A DNA stretch of 64,000 nt from Thiohalocapsa sp. PB-PSB1 (lineage in GTDB: Bacteria; Pseudomonadota; Gammaproteobacteria; Chromatiales; Chromatiaceae): contig CP050890.1 of the NCBI GenBank assembly GCA_016745215.1, forward strand, positions 3,968,001-4,032,000, written 5' to 3'. The position numbers and the translations under genes were made by a program. The number at the start of each line of letters is the position of its first letter. The first letter of the stretch is position 1. Of this stretch, positions 46,681-56,081 are shown in pieces. The notes beneath the pieces are model-generated. The model saw only the letters and a program-made list of their open reading frames with translations. It was not told where the DNA came from and did no database searches.

Positions 46681-48228
46681 ATGTCTCTAACACAGACCAA
46701 ATACGCCCAAGCCGCGCCAGCGCCGCCGAATGTCATGGTGATCTTTGGCGCTGGCGGCGACCTGACCTCGCGCAAGCTGATCCCATCTCTGTACTATCTG
46801 TTCTCCGCGGACTTATTGCCTGAGAACTTCGCCGTAATCGGCCTGGACCGGCTGGATCTCGACGACGACGGCTTTCGCGCCCTGGTGGCGCAACAAATCG
46901 CCAGTCAAGTCGGTGCGGAATTCGATCGGGCGGTCTGGGACCGACTCGTCGCGCGCGTGCATTACATGCGCATCGACATGCGCTCGGGGCCGGACTACGA
47001 TCTCCTGTGCGAACGTCTTTCGCGCATTGACGCCGAGCGGGAAACCGACGGCAACTATCTGTTCTACATGGCCATCCCGCCGAGTTTATTCGGAGAGGTC
47101 AACCACCACCTGGGCGCAGCCGGCCTGCTCCACGAGAGCGAGGGCGACTGGCGCCGGGTCATCATCGAAAAGCCCTTCGGCCGCGACCTGGAATCCGCCA
47201 TCGCCCTCAACAACGATCTGCATCGCAACATGGACGAAGACCAGATCTATCGCATCGATCACTATCTGGGCAAGGAAACCGTGCAGAACATCATGGTATT
47301 CCGCTTCGCCAACAGCTTTTTCGAGCCCTTGTGGAACCGCAACCACATCGACCACATGCAAATCACCGTGGCCGAGTCGGTCGGCGTCGAGCACCGCGGC
47401 GCCTACTACGAAGAAGCCGGCGCCACCCGCGACATGATCCCCAACCACCTGCTGGTTCTGCTCGGCTTCCTCGCCATGGAGCCGCCGAACTCCTTCCAGG
47501 CCAAGGCCCTGCGCGACGAAGTCAACAAGGTACTCGACGCCATCCAGCCGCTGACCCCGGAGCAGGTACTGACGCATGCCGTGCGCGGTCAATATGGCGC
47601 CGGCACCATGCCCAATGGCGAGCGGGTACAGGCCTATCGTGCATCCAAGGGCGTCGACCCGAAATCCCATACCGAGACCTTTGCCGCCATCAAGCTGACC
47701 ATGGACAACTGGCGCTGGGCCGGCGTGCCCTTTTACCTGCGCACCGGCAAACGCCTGACCGCGCAATACACCGAAGTCGCCATCCAGTTCAAAAAAGCCC
47801 CGACCATCATGTTCCAGAACACCGATGTGGACCAAATCACCCCAGACATGCTGGTCCTGCGCATCCAGCCCAACGAAGGCATCCAGATGAGCTTCAGCGC
47901 CAAAGTGCCGGGGCCCAGCATGCGCGTCGGCACCGTGAACATGGACTTCTGCTACGAAGACTACTTTGGCAACAAGCCCGCCACTGGCTACGAAACCCTG
48001 ATCTACGACTGCATGAAGGGCGACGCCACATTGTTCAAACACGCCGACACCGTGGAAAAGGGCTGGGAAATCGTGCAATCGGTGCTGGATGTCTGGGCCG
48101 CCCTGCCGCCGCGGGATTTTCCCAACTACGATGCCGGCACCTGGGGACCCTGCGCGGCCGGCGACCTGACCAAAAACGACGGACGGCTTTGGCGACGCAT
48201 CGCCGTACCCAAGGCGAACGGGCGCTGA
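46681..48228 (+). CDS. zwf: Glucose-6-phosphate 1-dehydrogenase
   Basis: A 515-residue enzyme of the oxidative pentose phosphate pathway. The cofactor motif is VIFGAGGDLTSRKLIPSLYY, and the active site motif is YRIDHYLGKETVQNIMVFRF with the catalytic His. VEHRGAYYEEAGATRDMIPN and FYLRTGKRLTAQYTEVAIQF are typical. The length is normal. It is co-oriented with gnd and followed 57 bp later by the Trypco1 gene, which could be read through from the same transcript. Confidence 0.97.
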   Translation: MSLTQTKYAQAAPAPPNVMVIFGAGGDLTSRKLIPSLYYLFSADLLPENFAVIGLDRLDLDDDGFRALVAQQIASQVGAEFDRAVWDRLVARVHYMRIDMRSGPDYDLLCERLSRIDAERETDGNYLFYMAIPPSLFGEVNHHLGAAGLLHESEGDWRRVIIEKPFGRDLESAIALNNDLHRNMDEDQIYRIDHYLGKETVQNIMVFRFANSFFEPLWNRNHIDHMQITVAESVGVEHRGAYYEEAGATRDMIPNHLLVLLGFLAMEPPNSFQAKALRDEVNKVLDAIQPLTPEQVLTHAVRGQYGAGTMPNGERVQAYRASKGVDPKSHTETFAAIKLTMDNWRWAGVPFYLRTGKRLTAQYTEVAIQFKKAPTIMFQNTDVDQITPDMLVLRIQPNEGIQMSFSAKVPGPSMRVGTVNMDFCYEDYFGNKPATGYETLIYDCMKGDATLFKHADTVEKGWEIVQSVLDVWAALPPRDFPNYDAGTWGPCAAGDLTKNDGRLWRRIAVPKANGR

Positions 48229-48285
48229 TCGACAATCACGGTCAGATCGCCCGGTCGTTCCATCCACAACATCCGGACCAGCCCA

Positions 48286-48591
48286 ATGCAACACACAGAA
48301 TGGCAACCCATTGATCTTGGCGACGGCCTACGCGCCTACATCGAAGTTGAAAAGCGCGGTGGCGATCAAGAGATCGGCCTACTCGACGCCGTACCCATCG
48401 CCGACCTCGGCGCCGCCATCGCCCGCATTGGCGGCGCCATCGGCAGCGCCCTGGAGCAAGCCGCACCGCAAAAAGCCAAGGTCGAACTAGCGCTGAACTT
48501 CGGCCTCGAGGCCGGCCAGCTCGCCGCGTTGATCGCCCGCGGCAGCGGCGAGGCGAATCTGAAAATCACCTTGGAGTGGAATCGAGACTGA
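48286..48591 (+). CDS. Trypsin-co-occurring domain protein (Trypco1/CU044_2847-like)
   Basis: A 101-residue single-domain protein. IDLGDGLRAYIEVEKRGG forms the N-terminal strands, a helix follows (AAIARIGGAIGSALEQAA), and the C-terminal strands are VELALNFGLEAGQLAALIAR and GEANLKITLEWNRD; the F-G-L-E-A-G and EANxKxTLxW features are those of the Trypco1 family. These small proteins are found with trypsin-like proteases in STAND-type conflict systems, and such a protease is encoded about 1 kb downstream on the same strand. The gene follows zwf closely and marks the left end of the accessory region. Confidence 0.8.
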   Translation: MQHTEWQPIDLGDGLRAYIEVEKRGGDQEIGLLDAVPIADLGAAIARIGGAIGSALEQAAPQKAKVELALNFGLEAGQLAALIARGSGEANLKITLEWNRD

Positions 48592-48642
48592 ATCAGACCG
48601 AATAAAAGCGGCGGTGCTGCCTGCAAAAAAGGCAAGCATCCA

Positions 48643-49423
48643 CCGCAGAGGTGCAGAGTACCCAAGGCACCACGCCCGCAAGCAGACCTTCACCAGCCAA
48701 GAGCGGGACAGCGTAGGAGCCCGCTTGCGGGCGACCCGGCAGGCAAACATCCACCGCCGAGGCGCAGCGTACGCAGAGGCGCAGACGACCCAAGGCACCT
48801 CACCCGCAAGCACACCTTCACCAGCCAAGAGCGGGACAGCGTAGGAGCCCGCTTGCGGGCGACCCAGCAGGCAAGCATCCACTGCAGAGGCGCAGACTAC
48901 CCAAAGCCAATACCTCCCTCTTCTCTGCGTTCTCTGCGGTGAATCAAACTCCATGCGGGTTGAAATGCAAGGATTCACCGCCGAGGCGCAGCGTACGCAG
49001 AGGCGCAGACGACCCAAGGCACCTCACCCGCAAGCACACCTTCACCAGCCAAGAGCGGGACGGCGTAGGAGCCCGCTTGCGGGCGACCCAGCGGGTAAGC
49101 ATCCACCGCAGAGGCGCAGACTACCCAAAGCCAATACCTCCCTCTTCTCTGCGTTCTCTGCGGTGAATCAAACTCCATGCGGGTTGAAATGCAAGGATTC
49201 ACCGCCGAGGCGCAGCGTACGCAGAGGCGCAGACGACCCAAGGCACCTCACCCGCAAGCAGACCTTGACCAGCCAAGAGCGGGACAGCGTAGGAGCCCGC
49301 TTGCGGGCGACCCAGCGGGTAAGCATCCACCGCAGAGGCGCAGACTACCCAAACCCAATACCTCCCTCTTCTCTGCGTTCTCCGCGTCTCTGCGGTGCAT
49401 CAAACTCCATGCTGGTCAGAGTA
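48643..49423 (+). repeat. 224-bp tandem repeat array with embedded REP-like palindromes
   Basis: Three units with an exact 224-bp period start at 48752, 48976 and 49200, preceded by a partial diverged unit (48643-48751). Each unit contains a CACCGCAGAGGCGCAGA-type block, CCTCTTCTCTGCGTTCTCTG, and the palindrome GCCCGCTTGCGGGC (GTAGGAGC...GGCGAC context at 48713, 48841, 49065 and 49289). The array fills the gap between the Trypco1 and protease genes. Frames inside are repeat translations, not genes. Confidence 0.9.
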
Positions 49424-49604
49424 AAATGCCGATCCTCTCTTCTTTGTGCTCCTCGTGCTCTTCATGGTAAAACCAACATATTCACCGCGGAGACGCACAG
49501 GAGCCAGAGCGAATGCCCCCTCTTCTCAGCGTACTCTGCATCTCGGCGGTGAATCGAATCCCGGGCGAATACAACCTTCTACGAAGGCAGCACCCATCGA
49601 TACC

Positions 49605-50546
49605 ATGCCCATTACCAGCGACCCCGCGCTCGAACCGCTGCATCGCGCCACATTGCGGGTGATCGGCAAATCCCCAGGCACCGGCCTGGTACTGCCACAA
49701 TGCCATATCGCCAGTTGCGCCCATGTGGTCGGTCGCGGCACCCCGCCTGGCACCGAACTGCGTGTGCAGCCTTGGGGTCGGCAGCCTGTCGAAGTCCGGC
49801 TGATCGCGATCGACGACAACGCCGACCTGGCTCTGCTTGGCCCGCCGGTCGATGCTCCCTGCCCGGTCGAACTACAGCAGTTGATGCCCTTGCCCCTGGA
49901 TGGCCAGATCCAACGCGGTGATCGGTTCGCCGCCATCGGCTTTCCAAAGAATACAAACACCCAAACCATCCAGTGCGAAGAGATCCAGGCCGAGTACGAG
50001 TTTTATACCCACCGCCAGAACCAGCCCAGCCTGCTGAAACTCAAACTCGGCCAGTTCAGACCAGGCTTCAGCGGCGGCGGCCTGTTGAACCTGCGCACCG
50101 GTCGTATCTGCGGCCTGGTCAAAGAAACCCGCGATGAATACCAAAACCTGGGCGGGCGCGCCATCCCGATCGAAGACCTGATCGCCTTCTGCCGGCACGC
50201 GGGGCTGCCGCTGTCGCACGCCGAACCTCCCCCGGCCGTGGCTTCCGAACAGGCGCAAGCCCTGGCCGCATTCTTGCAGCAATTACCGAAATGGCAGGAT
50301 CTCGCCAGCCGGCGATTGTTTGTCCAATGGGCACTGTTGAACCATCCGCACGCGGGCGATTACCAGCCGATGGGCCAGAATCCGGCGGCAGATGCCCAGG
50401 CCCTGGCGCTTGCCACCCTCGGCCCGGGCGCCACCGATGCCGGCCTCGATGCCGCCCGCCAACTCTTGCAGCGGGTGCTTGAAGAGCCGGTCGGCAAAGC
50501 CACCAAGGCGGAGGCCAAGCGGCTGCTGAAGCTGCTGGACGCCTGA
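49605..50546 (+). CDS. Trypsin-like serine protease with C-terminal effector-associated-like domain
   Basis: A 313-residue protein from the ATG at 49605; the longer frame upstream only translates repeats. The protease domain shows GTGLVLPQCHIASCAHVV (catalytic His40), AIDDNADLALLGPP (Asp74) and FRPGFSGGGLLN (Ser156; GxSGG followed by G rather than P). There is no signal peptide, so it is cytoplasmic. Residues about 217-313 form a helical domain (ALAAFLQQLPKWQDLASRRL) that resembles the N-terminus of the STAND NTPases encoded next door (TLEQLLQHLPSWGDSQQRHT), suggesting homotypic recruitment. It is convergent with the first NTPase gene, 125 bp apart. It is a probable effector of the system. 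Confidence 0.85.
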   Translation: MPITSDPALEPLHRATLRVIGKSPGTGLVLPQCHIASCAHVVGRGTPPGTELRVQPWGRQPVEVRLIAIDDNADLALLGPPVDAPCPVELQQLMPLPLDGQIQRGDRFAAIGFPKNTNTQTIQCEEIQAEYEFYTHRQNQPSLLKLKLGQFRPGFSGGGLLNLRTGRICGLVKETRDEYQNLGGRAIPIEDLIAFCRHAGLPLSHAEPPPAVASEQAQALAAFLQQLPKWQDLASRRLFVQWALLNHPHAGDYQPMGQNPAADAQALALATLGPGATDAGLDAARQLLQRVLEEPVGKATKAEAKRLLKLLDA

Positions 50547-50601
50547 GAACAGAATCTGCATCAGGGATAAGCACCTTTTGTGTATTACCGCAAAACGCGC
50601 C

Positions 50602-50644
50602 CTCGCGCTGCGCGCGAGCAATCAGTGACCCGTTCGCTGCGAAC
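50602..50644. promoter_or_regulatory. Two hairpins downstream of VR1 (possible retrohoming cruciforms)
   Basis: CTCGCGC-TGC-GCGCGAG at 50602-50618 and GTTCGC-T-GCGAAC at 50632-50644 lie 34-76 bp beyond the 3' end of the variable repeat in coding direction. DGR targets commonly have a short hairpin just downstream of VR that promotes homing. The same pair is at 56855-56871 and 56885-56897. They could alternatively act as a terminator. Confidence 0.55.
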
Positions 50645-50671
50645 AGTGACCAGTGATTCAGTGAACAGCCG

Positions 50672-53509
50672 TCATGGGGACCGCGCAACGCAGACACGAA
50701 AACCAACGTTGCCGCTCCCGGAGTGCGGATCGGCCCTGAGGCGCACCGAGACCGCAACGCCGCCGCGACCAGAGCCCCAGCCGCCACCGCGCAGCCCTCG
50801 GAGGCTTGCGGTATCGATACCAGTGTCGTCCGGATCATCATATTTGTTCAGACACCATTCATAGACATTGCCGGCACAGTCCGCGAGCCCGGCCGGCGAA
50901 TCGCCGCGCGGATACAGCCCGACCGCGGTGGTCTGGCGCAGATTCAGCGCCAGCGGCATTGCGTCTTCGGCCTCGTTGCAGTTGGCGATGCCGGTCTCCC
51001 AGTCGTTGCCCCAGGGATAGCGGCGGCCGTCGCTGCCAGCGGCGGCGAGCAGCCATTGATCCTCGGTGGGCAAGGTGATCTGCTCGTCTTGTGCGAGCCC
51101 ACCGGCGGCCCTCAGATGGCTTGTCAGCCAGCGGCAGTAGGCGAGCGCCTCCAGCCAGCAGACCCTCGTTCGCGGACGATTCGGCTGAGTATAGTCAGAA
51201 TCAATTGGCGCTGGAGCGCCATAGTTCTCGAACCACCAGGCCGGTTCGGCGTCGTCTTCGGCATCGCGGAAGACCTGATATTGGCTGTTTGTGATCGGAT
51301 AGCACGCAATCCGAAACCCGGCCAGCGAGCGCGTCCGTCCGAACTGGCTGACCTCGCCGCCGGACACCTCCCGCCACAGAATATCCGGCAAGCCATCCGC
51401 GCCGACACCCACACCGGCACGCCGATCTCCCAACACCGCCAACAGATCGCCGAGCGCCGGGCGTCGCCTATACCAGTCCAATGCATCCGGCTCGCCGAGC
51501 CGTGCCAGGGCAAGCTCCAAACCGCTGCGCAGCCACTGGACCAACTCCGGTTCGGCGCCGGCGATGCGCGCGCCGAGCGCCTGCATCGTGGTCCAGCTGC
51601 GGTCCTCATTGGTCAGCAGCCGCACCAGCTCCCGAGCCGCTGTCGCGGCGGCAGGCGGGTCCGCCGCGCCGGCTTCGTATTCGCCCAAGACCAATCGCCA
51701 GAGTTCATCCACATGGTCGCGTGCCAGGAAGCGGGCCGGATTCGGTTCTTTGATCAGATCCTCCCAGAGCCCCTTGGCGCTCAGCTGACGGTGCAGATCC
51801 GCGATCAATTCCGCTCGCGGCAGCAGCGCATCGCGCCGCTCCATTGCCCAGCGCTCGGCCTCGCGGCGGACGCCGTCGCGGCGCATCAATGCCTCGCGGT
51901 ACGCTTCGATCCAAGCGGCAAGGTCGGGCCAAGCCCGGAACAGCGCCTCGTGGGTCACCTCGACCCGGTCGTCCGGCTCCCCCGTGTCGCCATCCGCACG
52001 CTGCGGGCCGCAGACCAGCAGCCGTGCGTCCTCCCCGCTCAACGCCTGGATCAGCGCCCGGGCCTGGGGCGTCTTGAAATCGGCCAGCCGGGCGCGTTGT
52101 CGCGTCGGGGTGCCATCCTCCGGGCGGATCGCCACCAAATGCGAAAACACCTCGCAATACAGGCTCTGCTCGGCATCCGCCGCGAGTCCCTGCTCGGCGC
52201 GAAAACGCTGCAATGCCTGGTCGGCACGATCGCGCAGAATGCCCGCCAGGCCGCCGGCATCCCGGTAGCCTTGCAGGCTCATGCAGCCGGAGCCGTCGAG
52301 CGCCGCCTGGAAGCGGGCTTGCAGCGCGAACGCCAATAACGCCAAATTGCCCTGGGCATCGGCGCTGTCGCGCAATAATTCCCGCACCAGGGCATTTTCG
52401 ATGGCGATCGGTCGCGGCTGCCCGTCGGCATCCACCAGGCACAGCTCGCTCAGCGGCTTGCGGATCATCTTAGCCAGTTCCTCTGCACCCGGTCGCGGCA
52501 CATTGTAGCTGGCGCCGGCCCGGTTCAGCAGCCGTTGCAGCCAGGGCTGGGCCTCCAATGCCGGATAAAAGTCCGAGCGCAGGGTGGCTACGATCTGCAA
52601 CCGCGGCTCGCATGCCAGGGCCGCGCGCAACAAGCGCAGAAAGTCGTCGCGGCTGGCATCGCAGGCGGCGGTGAACAGCTCTTCCATCTGATCCACGATC
52701 AGCAGGCAGCGGGCATCCGCCGGCTGGCGCGCCAACAGCCGGGCGAACAACCGGGCAATGCTGTCTGGATCATCCGCATTCTTGCGCAACAGGTCCGCCT
52801 GCTCGCGCACCCGCAGGCCGCTGCCGGCGGCCCGGTCGAGGGCGTTGACAAAGGCCGCGAACGGCTCTGGATCGGTCGGCAGCATGGCCTCGATGAGCCA
52901 GCGCCGAGTCTCCGCAAAACGGCCTTCGAGCAGAGGCTCCACCCCATCGGCCAACGCGCCCCAGACCCCGGCGCGCACCAACGACGATTTGCCGCAGCCG
53001 GATGGGCCGATGACTAACAAACAGCGCGCCTCGGGATCGCTGGAATTCGGTTCGCCAGCGCTGGCCATGCGCTCCAGCAAGGCACGGGTCTCGGCCTCGC
53101 GGCCGAAAAAGATCGGGCGATCGCTGGATTGGAACGCCAGCATTCCCGGATAGGGCGCCCCGTACCAGATCGGGCGCGGATCAAGGCCCTGAGTGCAGGC
53201 AAAAGCGGCAAGCAAGGGCCGCAGGCGAGCGCGGTTAACCAGATTCTGCTCGTCCATGGTCCGCAGCAGCCGGCACAGCGGCGTCAGGCCCTGCTCGTCC
53301 GTCGGCAGGTCGTGGCCGAAAGCGACCACCAACGCCTGCGCCGCCTGGTGCCCGCTGCCCTCCAGGCCGCTGACCTGAGCCAGCCAGTGAGCATGCTCGA
53401 CGAGTGTCCTGTGCAGCCAAGTGTGGCGTTGCTGCGAGTCGCCCCACGAGGGCAGGTGTTGGAGCAATTGCTCCAGGGTATCCGCATTGGTTCGATCGAT
53501 AACAGGCAT
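50672..53509 (-). CDS. DGR target 1: EAD-like, STAND NTPase, FGE-sulfatase/C-lectin-fold variable protein
   Basis: A 945-residue protein from the ATG at 53509 (MPVIDRTNADTLEQLLQHLP), with GGAG upstream; the longer frame is repeat translation. Residues about 9-105 form a helical effector-associated-like domain. The nSTAND NTPase follows: IFFGREAETRALLERM, Walker A GPSGCGKSS (168-176) and Walker B CLLIVDQMEELF (about 268-279), then a helical region to about 690. The last 245 residues are an FGE-sulfatase domain of C-type-lectin fold (FRIACYPITNSQYQVF, TLPTEDQWLLAAAGSDGRRY, NVYEWC, RGGGWGSGRGG). Residues about 904-944 are encoded by the variable repeat. No signal peptide: a cytoplasmic sensor switch whose ligand face is diversified. 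The ligand is unknown. Confidence 0.9.
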   Translation of the reverse strand: MPVIDRTNADTLEQLLQHLPSWGDSQQRHTWLHRTLVEHAHWLAQVSGLEGSGHQAAQALVVAFGHDLPTDEQGLTPLCRLLRTMDEQNLVNRARLRPLLAAFACTQGLDPRPIWYGAPYPGMLAFQSSDRPIFFGREAETRALLERMASAGEPNSSDPEARCLLVIGPSGCGKSSLVRAGVWGALADGVEPLLEGRFAETRRWLIEAMLPTDPEPFAAFVNALDRAAGSGLRVREQADLLRKNADDPDSIARLFARLLARQPADARCLLIVDQMEELFTAACDASRDDFLRLLRAALACEPRLQIVATLRSDFYPALEAQPWLQRLLNRAGASYNVPRPGAEELAKMIRKPLSELCLVDADGQPRPIAIENALVRELLRDSADAQGNLALLAFALQARFQAALDGSGCMSLQGYRDAGGLAGILRDRADQALQRFRAEQGLAADAEQSLYCEVFSHLVAIRPEDGTPTRQRARLADFKTPQARALIQALSGEDARLLVCGPQRADGDTGEPDDRVEVTHEALFRAWPDLAAWIEAYREALMRRDGVRREAERWAMERRDALLPRAELIADLHRQLSAKGLWEDLIKEPNPARFLARDHVDELWRLVLGEYEAGAADPPAAATAARELVRLLTNEDRSWTTMQALGARIAGAEPELVQWLRSGLELALARLGEPDALDWYRRRPALGDLLAVLGDRRAGVGVGADGLPDILWREVSGGEVSQFGRTRSLAGFRIACYPITNSQYQVFRDAEDDAEPAWWFENYGAPAPIDSDYTQPNRPRTRVCWLEALAYCRWLTSHLRAAGGLAQDEQITLPTEDQWLLAAAGSDGRRYPWGNDWETGIANCNEAEDAMPLALNLRQTTAVGLYPRGDSPAGLADCAGNVYEWCLNKYDDPDDTGIDTASLRGLRGGGWGSGRGGVAVSVRLRADPHSGSGNVGFRVCVARSP
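50678..50800 (-). repeat. DGR variable repeat VR1
   Basis: A 123-bp match to the template at 56596-56718. It has 13 differences, 11 of them at template adenines (coding sense). Template codons AAC AGG AAC AAT CCG AAT become CTC AGG GCC GAT CCG CAC here. The two others are a C-to-T and a T-to-C. It ends one codon before the stop of the STAND gene. Confidence 0.93.
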
Positions 53510-53689
53510 CCTGGTCTCCGGCGGAGTGTGTGAAAAGCATGGCCCTTGCGGCCCAGAGCAATCAGACCATGCACGTATTCGGCGGTATCGAAATCGGGAG
53601 CGAGAGTGGAATCGTAACTCTAAAATCGAGGATTTGCAGAAGCAAAGAGTGTTCACCTCATTCACCCAGGATAACGTTCGATTCACCGC

Positions 53690-54075
53690 AGAGACGCAGA
53701 GAACGCCGAGAAGAGGTTGCATTCGCCTTGGCTCCTCTGCGCACTCTGCGTCTCTGCGGTGAATCCTCATATTCATTTAGAGCGCAGCGCCCAGCAACCA
53801 TCCGCCCAGCAAACATCCGCCCAGCAAACATCAGGTTTCTCACGCCCTAATGTCATGTCTTTTCGAGCCCGAGCCCGAGCCAAATCAGGTCGCGCTGGGC
53901 GGGTTGTACCCTGGGGTATCTTCAGTTCATCTGTCGAGAAGACAGTGGCCTACAGTCTTTCTACCGAGAAAGGCGTGGCGCTTGCGTCCGCTCCGCTGGC
54001 ATTGCCTGCCGGGTCGCCCGCAAGCGGGCTCCTACGCTAAGCCTGCCGGGTCGCCCGCAAGCGGGCTCCTACGCT
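53690..54075 (+). repeat. Repeat families C and B upstream of target 1
   Basis: A CACCGCAGAG/CTCTGCGG palindrome (53690-53766) is followed by family B (15-bp CCGCCCAGCAAACAT units at about 53790-53830, then the conserved body) and two REP-like GCCCGCAAGCGGGC palindromes (54013-54035, 54050-54072). The matching block in the second copy is 59943-60328. The STAND promoter must lie in or before this block, since the gene starts at 53509. Confidence 0.8.
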
Positions 54076-54184
54076 AAGTAGCGGTTCATGAATAACCTAT
54101 ACCACGCGATCCAGACATCGGTGGAGTGCAATCGGGGTCGGGGTCACTATCGGAATCGGAATCGGAATCGAGAGAGAAAACGCC

Positions 54185-54554
54185 CTATGCCATTCGGTCA
54201 TGAGAAACTCGACGTCTAGCGTGCGGCCATCGAGTCTGTCGGCTGTTCTTACCGCGACTGCAAGCATGTGAAAGGACAGCGTGACGCGAAGGATCAACGC
54301 CTGTGCGCATCTTAGGCGCGCATCGTAGGCGCGCATCGCAGGCCATCGCGCTGAACATGGCCGAGGGTAACGGCAAAGCGACGAGCGGGGATCGACGCCG
54401 GTCGTTTGAAATCGCACGAGGCTCGGCGCTGGAGTGCGCTGCGATTGAGGACGTGCTCGCTGGTGTGCGAAGCGTTGTCCGCAGACGACAACGGCAAGCA
54501 AAAGGCACTGCTCGATCGTCTTGTGGTCATGCTCACGAAGCTCAGACAGCGTGG
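54185..54554 (+). pseudogene. S23/four-helix-bundle protein relic, copy in repeat 1
   Basis: Translation shows GHEKLDV, a stop, RAAIESVGCSYRDC, further stops, and then ALNMAEGNGKATSGDRRRSF EIARGSALECAA in another stretch. The pattern KLDVY-A-E-V, then IAEG-G--S--D--R-F-IA-GS--E, is that of the four-helix-bundle family (TIGR02436), which is related in fold to Avd. Stops and frame changes mean it is dead. The second full copy is at about 60438-60794 and a deleted copy at 30599-30803. Confidence 0.6.
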
Positions 54555-54753
<199 letters not shown>

Positions 54754-54983
54754 GCGGTCAGCGAGGAGCTTGGCGGAGGGGTTGGTCGGTTCGATACCGA
54801 CGCCGATAACGGTAGCGAATGAGTCGGCAGGCGACACCCAAGCCAAAAACCGGTTTAGCTTGTTTCTGCACCATCACCTACGGGCTCTTGCACGGTCTCA
54901 GAGCCTCGGCACCAGCAAGAATAATGGCAGTGATTTGGAACCTGGGAGCCAGCGGGAAGCCAGCGATCGCGACAGGGACGGAA

Positions 54984-56081
54984 CTAACCCTCACATCCGC
55001 TCTTAGGGGGCATCAAATCAAAACCGCTCAATATCCGCCCTCGCAACCCCCAGGTGTCGGCGTAGCGAACATGATTGATCCAACCCTGCACGCTGGCATC
55101 GAAAGCGCCGAAACTGATGCGACCGCTGCGCCAATCGGAATAGCGGGCCTCCAGATGTCGAGCCGCCACCCGCACTTTCCGACCCTTGACCCGGCGATGC
55201 TGCGGAAAGATCATAAAACCCAGCCAGGGGATACCGCACGGGCTCGGCTGCACCTGCGCAGACTCGGTATGGATGGTCAGCCTCAGCCGCGCAAGGCGAT
55301 CGATGCAGCGGCGGCGCCAATCCCATAACAGGGCTTTGTCATCGCTGAACAACAGCAGATCGTCCACATAACGCACATAGCCTCGACAGCCCAGCTCGCG
55401 CTTAACGAACTGATCGAATGGGTGTAAATAGCAATTGGACCAGAACTGAGAGGTCAGATTACCGATCGGCAGCCCGCGTGGCCGACAGGCTGCCAGTAGA
55501 TCGTCGCCAGGAAACCAGACCGGGTCGTAGCATTGATCCAACACCCGGTCACCACTGGCAATGATCTGTGCGATCAGTGCCATCAGGTCGGAATCACGCA
55601 CCACCCGAGCGAGCGTGCGGGCTAAAATAGCATGGTCGATGGCCGGGAAGTGTTGCACCACGTCCATGCGCAGAACCCAGGGATATCGCCGGCTCAGTCG
55701 CTGAGCTGCATCAATCGCCCGGTGGCTCCCCTTGCCGACTCGATTCGCGTAGCTCTCCGCCACGAATAGGCGTTCGAAATGAGGTTCGATGATTTGACAC
55801 AGCGCGTGGTGGACCACCCGATCGGCAAAAGGCGCCGCGCTGATCAGACGCCGTTTTGGTTCGGCAATAAAAAAATGCTGATAGGATCCAGGACGCCAGC
55901 GACGTTCAAGCAGGCGCTCACGCAATCCCAGCAGCCGGCGCGCCAAATGGTGCTCGAAATGTGCCGCAGCGCGGCCACTGCGCTTGCCCATTGCGGCCTG
56001 GCGCCAGGCCGAAAATAGATTATCCCAGGCCGCAACGGCCTCCAACGACAACTCCGGCAGCTTAACCATGCCCAGCGACAT
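54984..56081 (-). CDS. DGR reverse transcriptase
   Basis: A 365-residue reverse transcriptase. Motif order is DGR-like: FFIAEPKRRLISAAPFADRV (about 70-89), catalytic Asp140 in LRMDVVQHFPAIDH, GLPIGNLTSQFWSNCYLHPF with IGNLTSQ at 206-212 (the DGR-type motif 4), and YVRYVDDLLLFSDD with catalytic Asp240-Asp241. The C-terminus has WINHVRYADTWGLR. There is no maturase or HNH domain, which excludes a group II intron. Start 56081 has a GCGAGGA ribosome site 8-9 nt upstream. The start overlaps that of the avd gene on the other strand. The enzyme copies the template RNA with errors at adenines and directs the cDNA into VR1 and VR2. Confidence 0.95.
   Translation of the reverse strand: MSLGMVKLPELSLEAVAAWDNLFSAWRQAAMGKRSGRAAAHFEHHLARRLLGLRERLLERRWRPGSYQHFFIAEPKRRLISAAPFADRVVHHALCQIIEPHFERLFVAESYANRVGKGSHRAIDAAQRLSRRYPWVLRMDVVQHFPAIDHAILARTLARVVRDSDLMALIAQIIASGDRVLDQCYDPVWFPGDDLLAACRPRGLPIGNLTSQFWSNCYLHPFDQFVKRELGCRGYVRYVDDLLLFSDDKALLWDWRRRCIDRLARLRLTIHTESAQVQPSPCGIPWLGFMIFPQHRRVKGRKVRVAARHLEARYSDWRSGRISFGAFDASVQGWINHVRYADTWGLRGRILSGFDLMPPKSGCEG

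Noticed and set aside
48643..49423. CRISPR array
   Set aside because: Units are long (224 bp), contiguous and lack unique spacers of constant length; no cas genes are nearby.
50723..52339. Long plus-strand open frame (538 codons) antisense to STAND target 1
   Set aside because: It mirrors the codon structure of the real minus-strand gene (Walker motifs, FGE domain, Shine-Dalgarno on the minus strand); long antisense frames are common in GC-rich DNA.
53510..53776. N-terminal extension of the STAND protein (89 residues before MPVIDRTNAD)
   Set aside because: It translates the CACCGCAGAG dispersed repeat (RRDAECAEEPRR...) and has no ribosome site; the internal ATG at 53509 does.
54984..56081. 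Group II intron or retron reverse transcriptase
   Set aside because: No maturase or endonuclease domain and no intron boundaries; the IGNLTSQ motif, Avd and TR/VR pairs identify a DGR.
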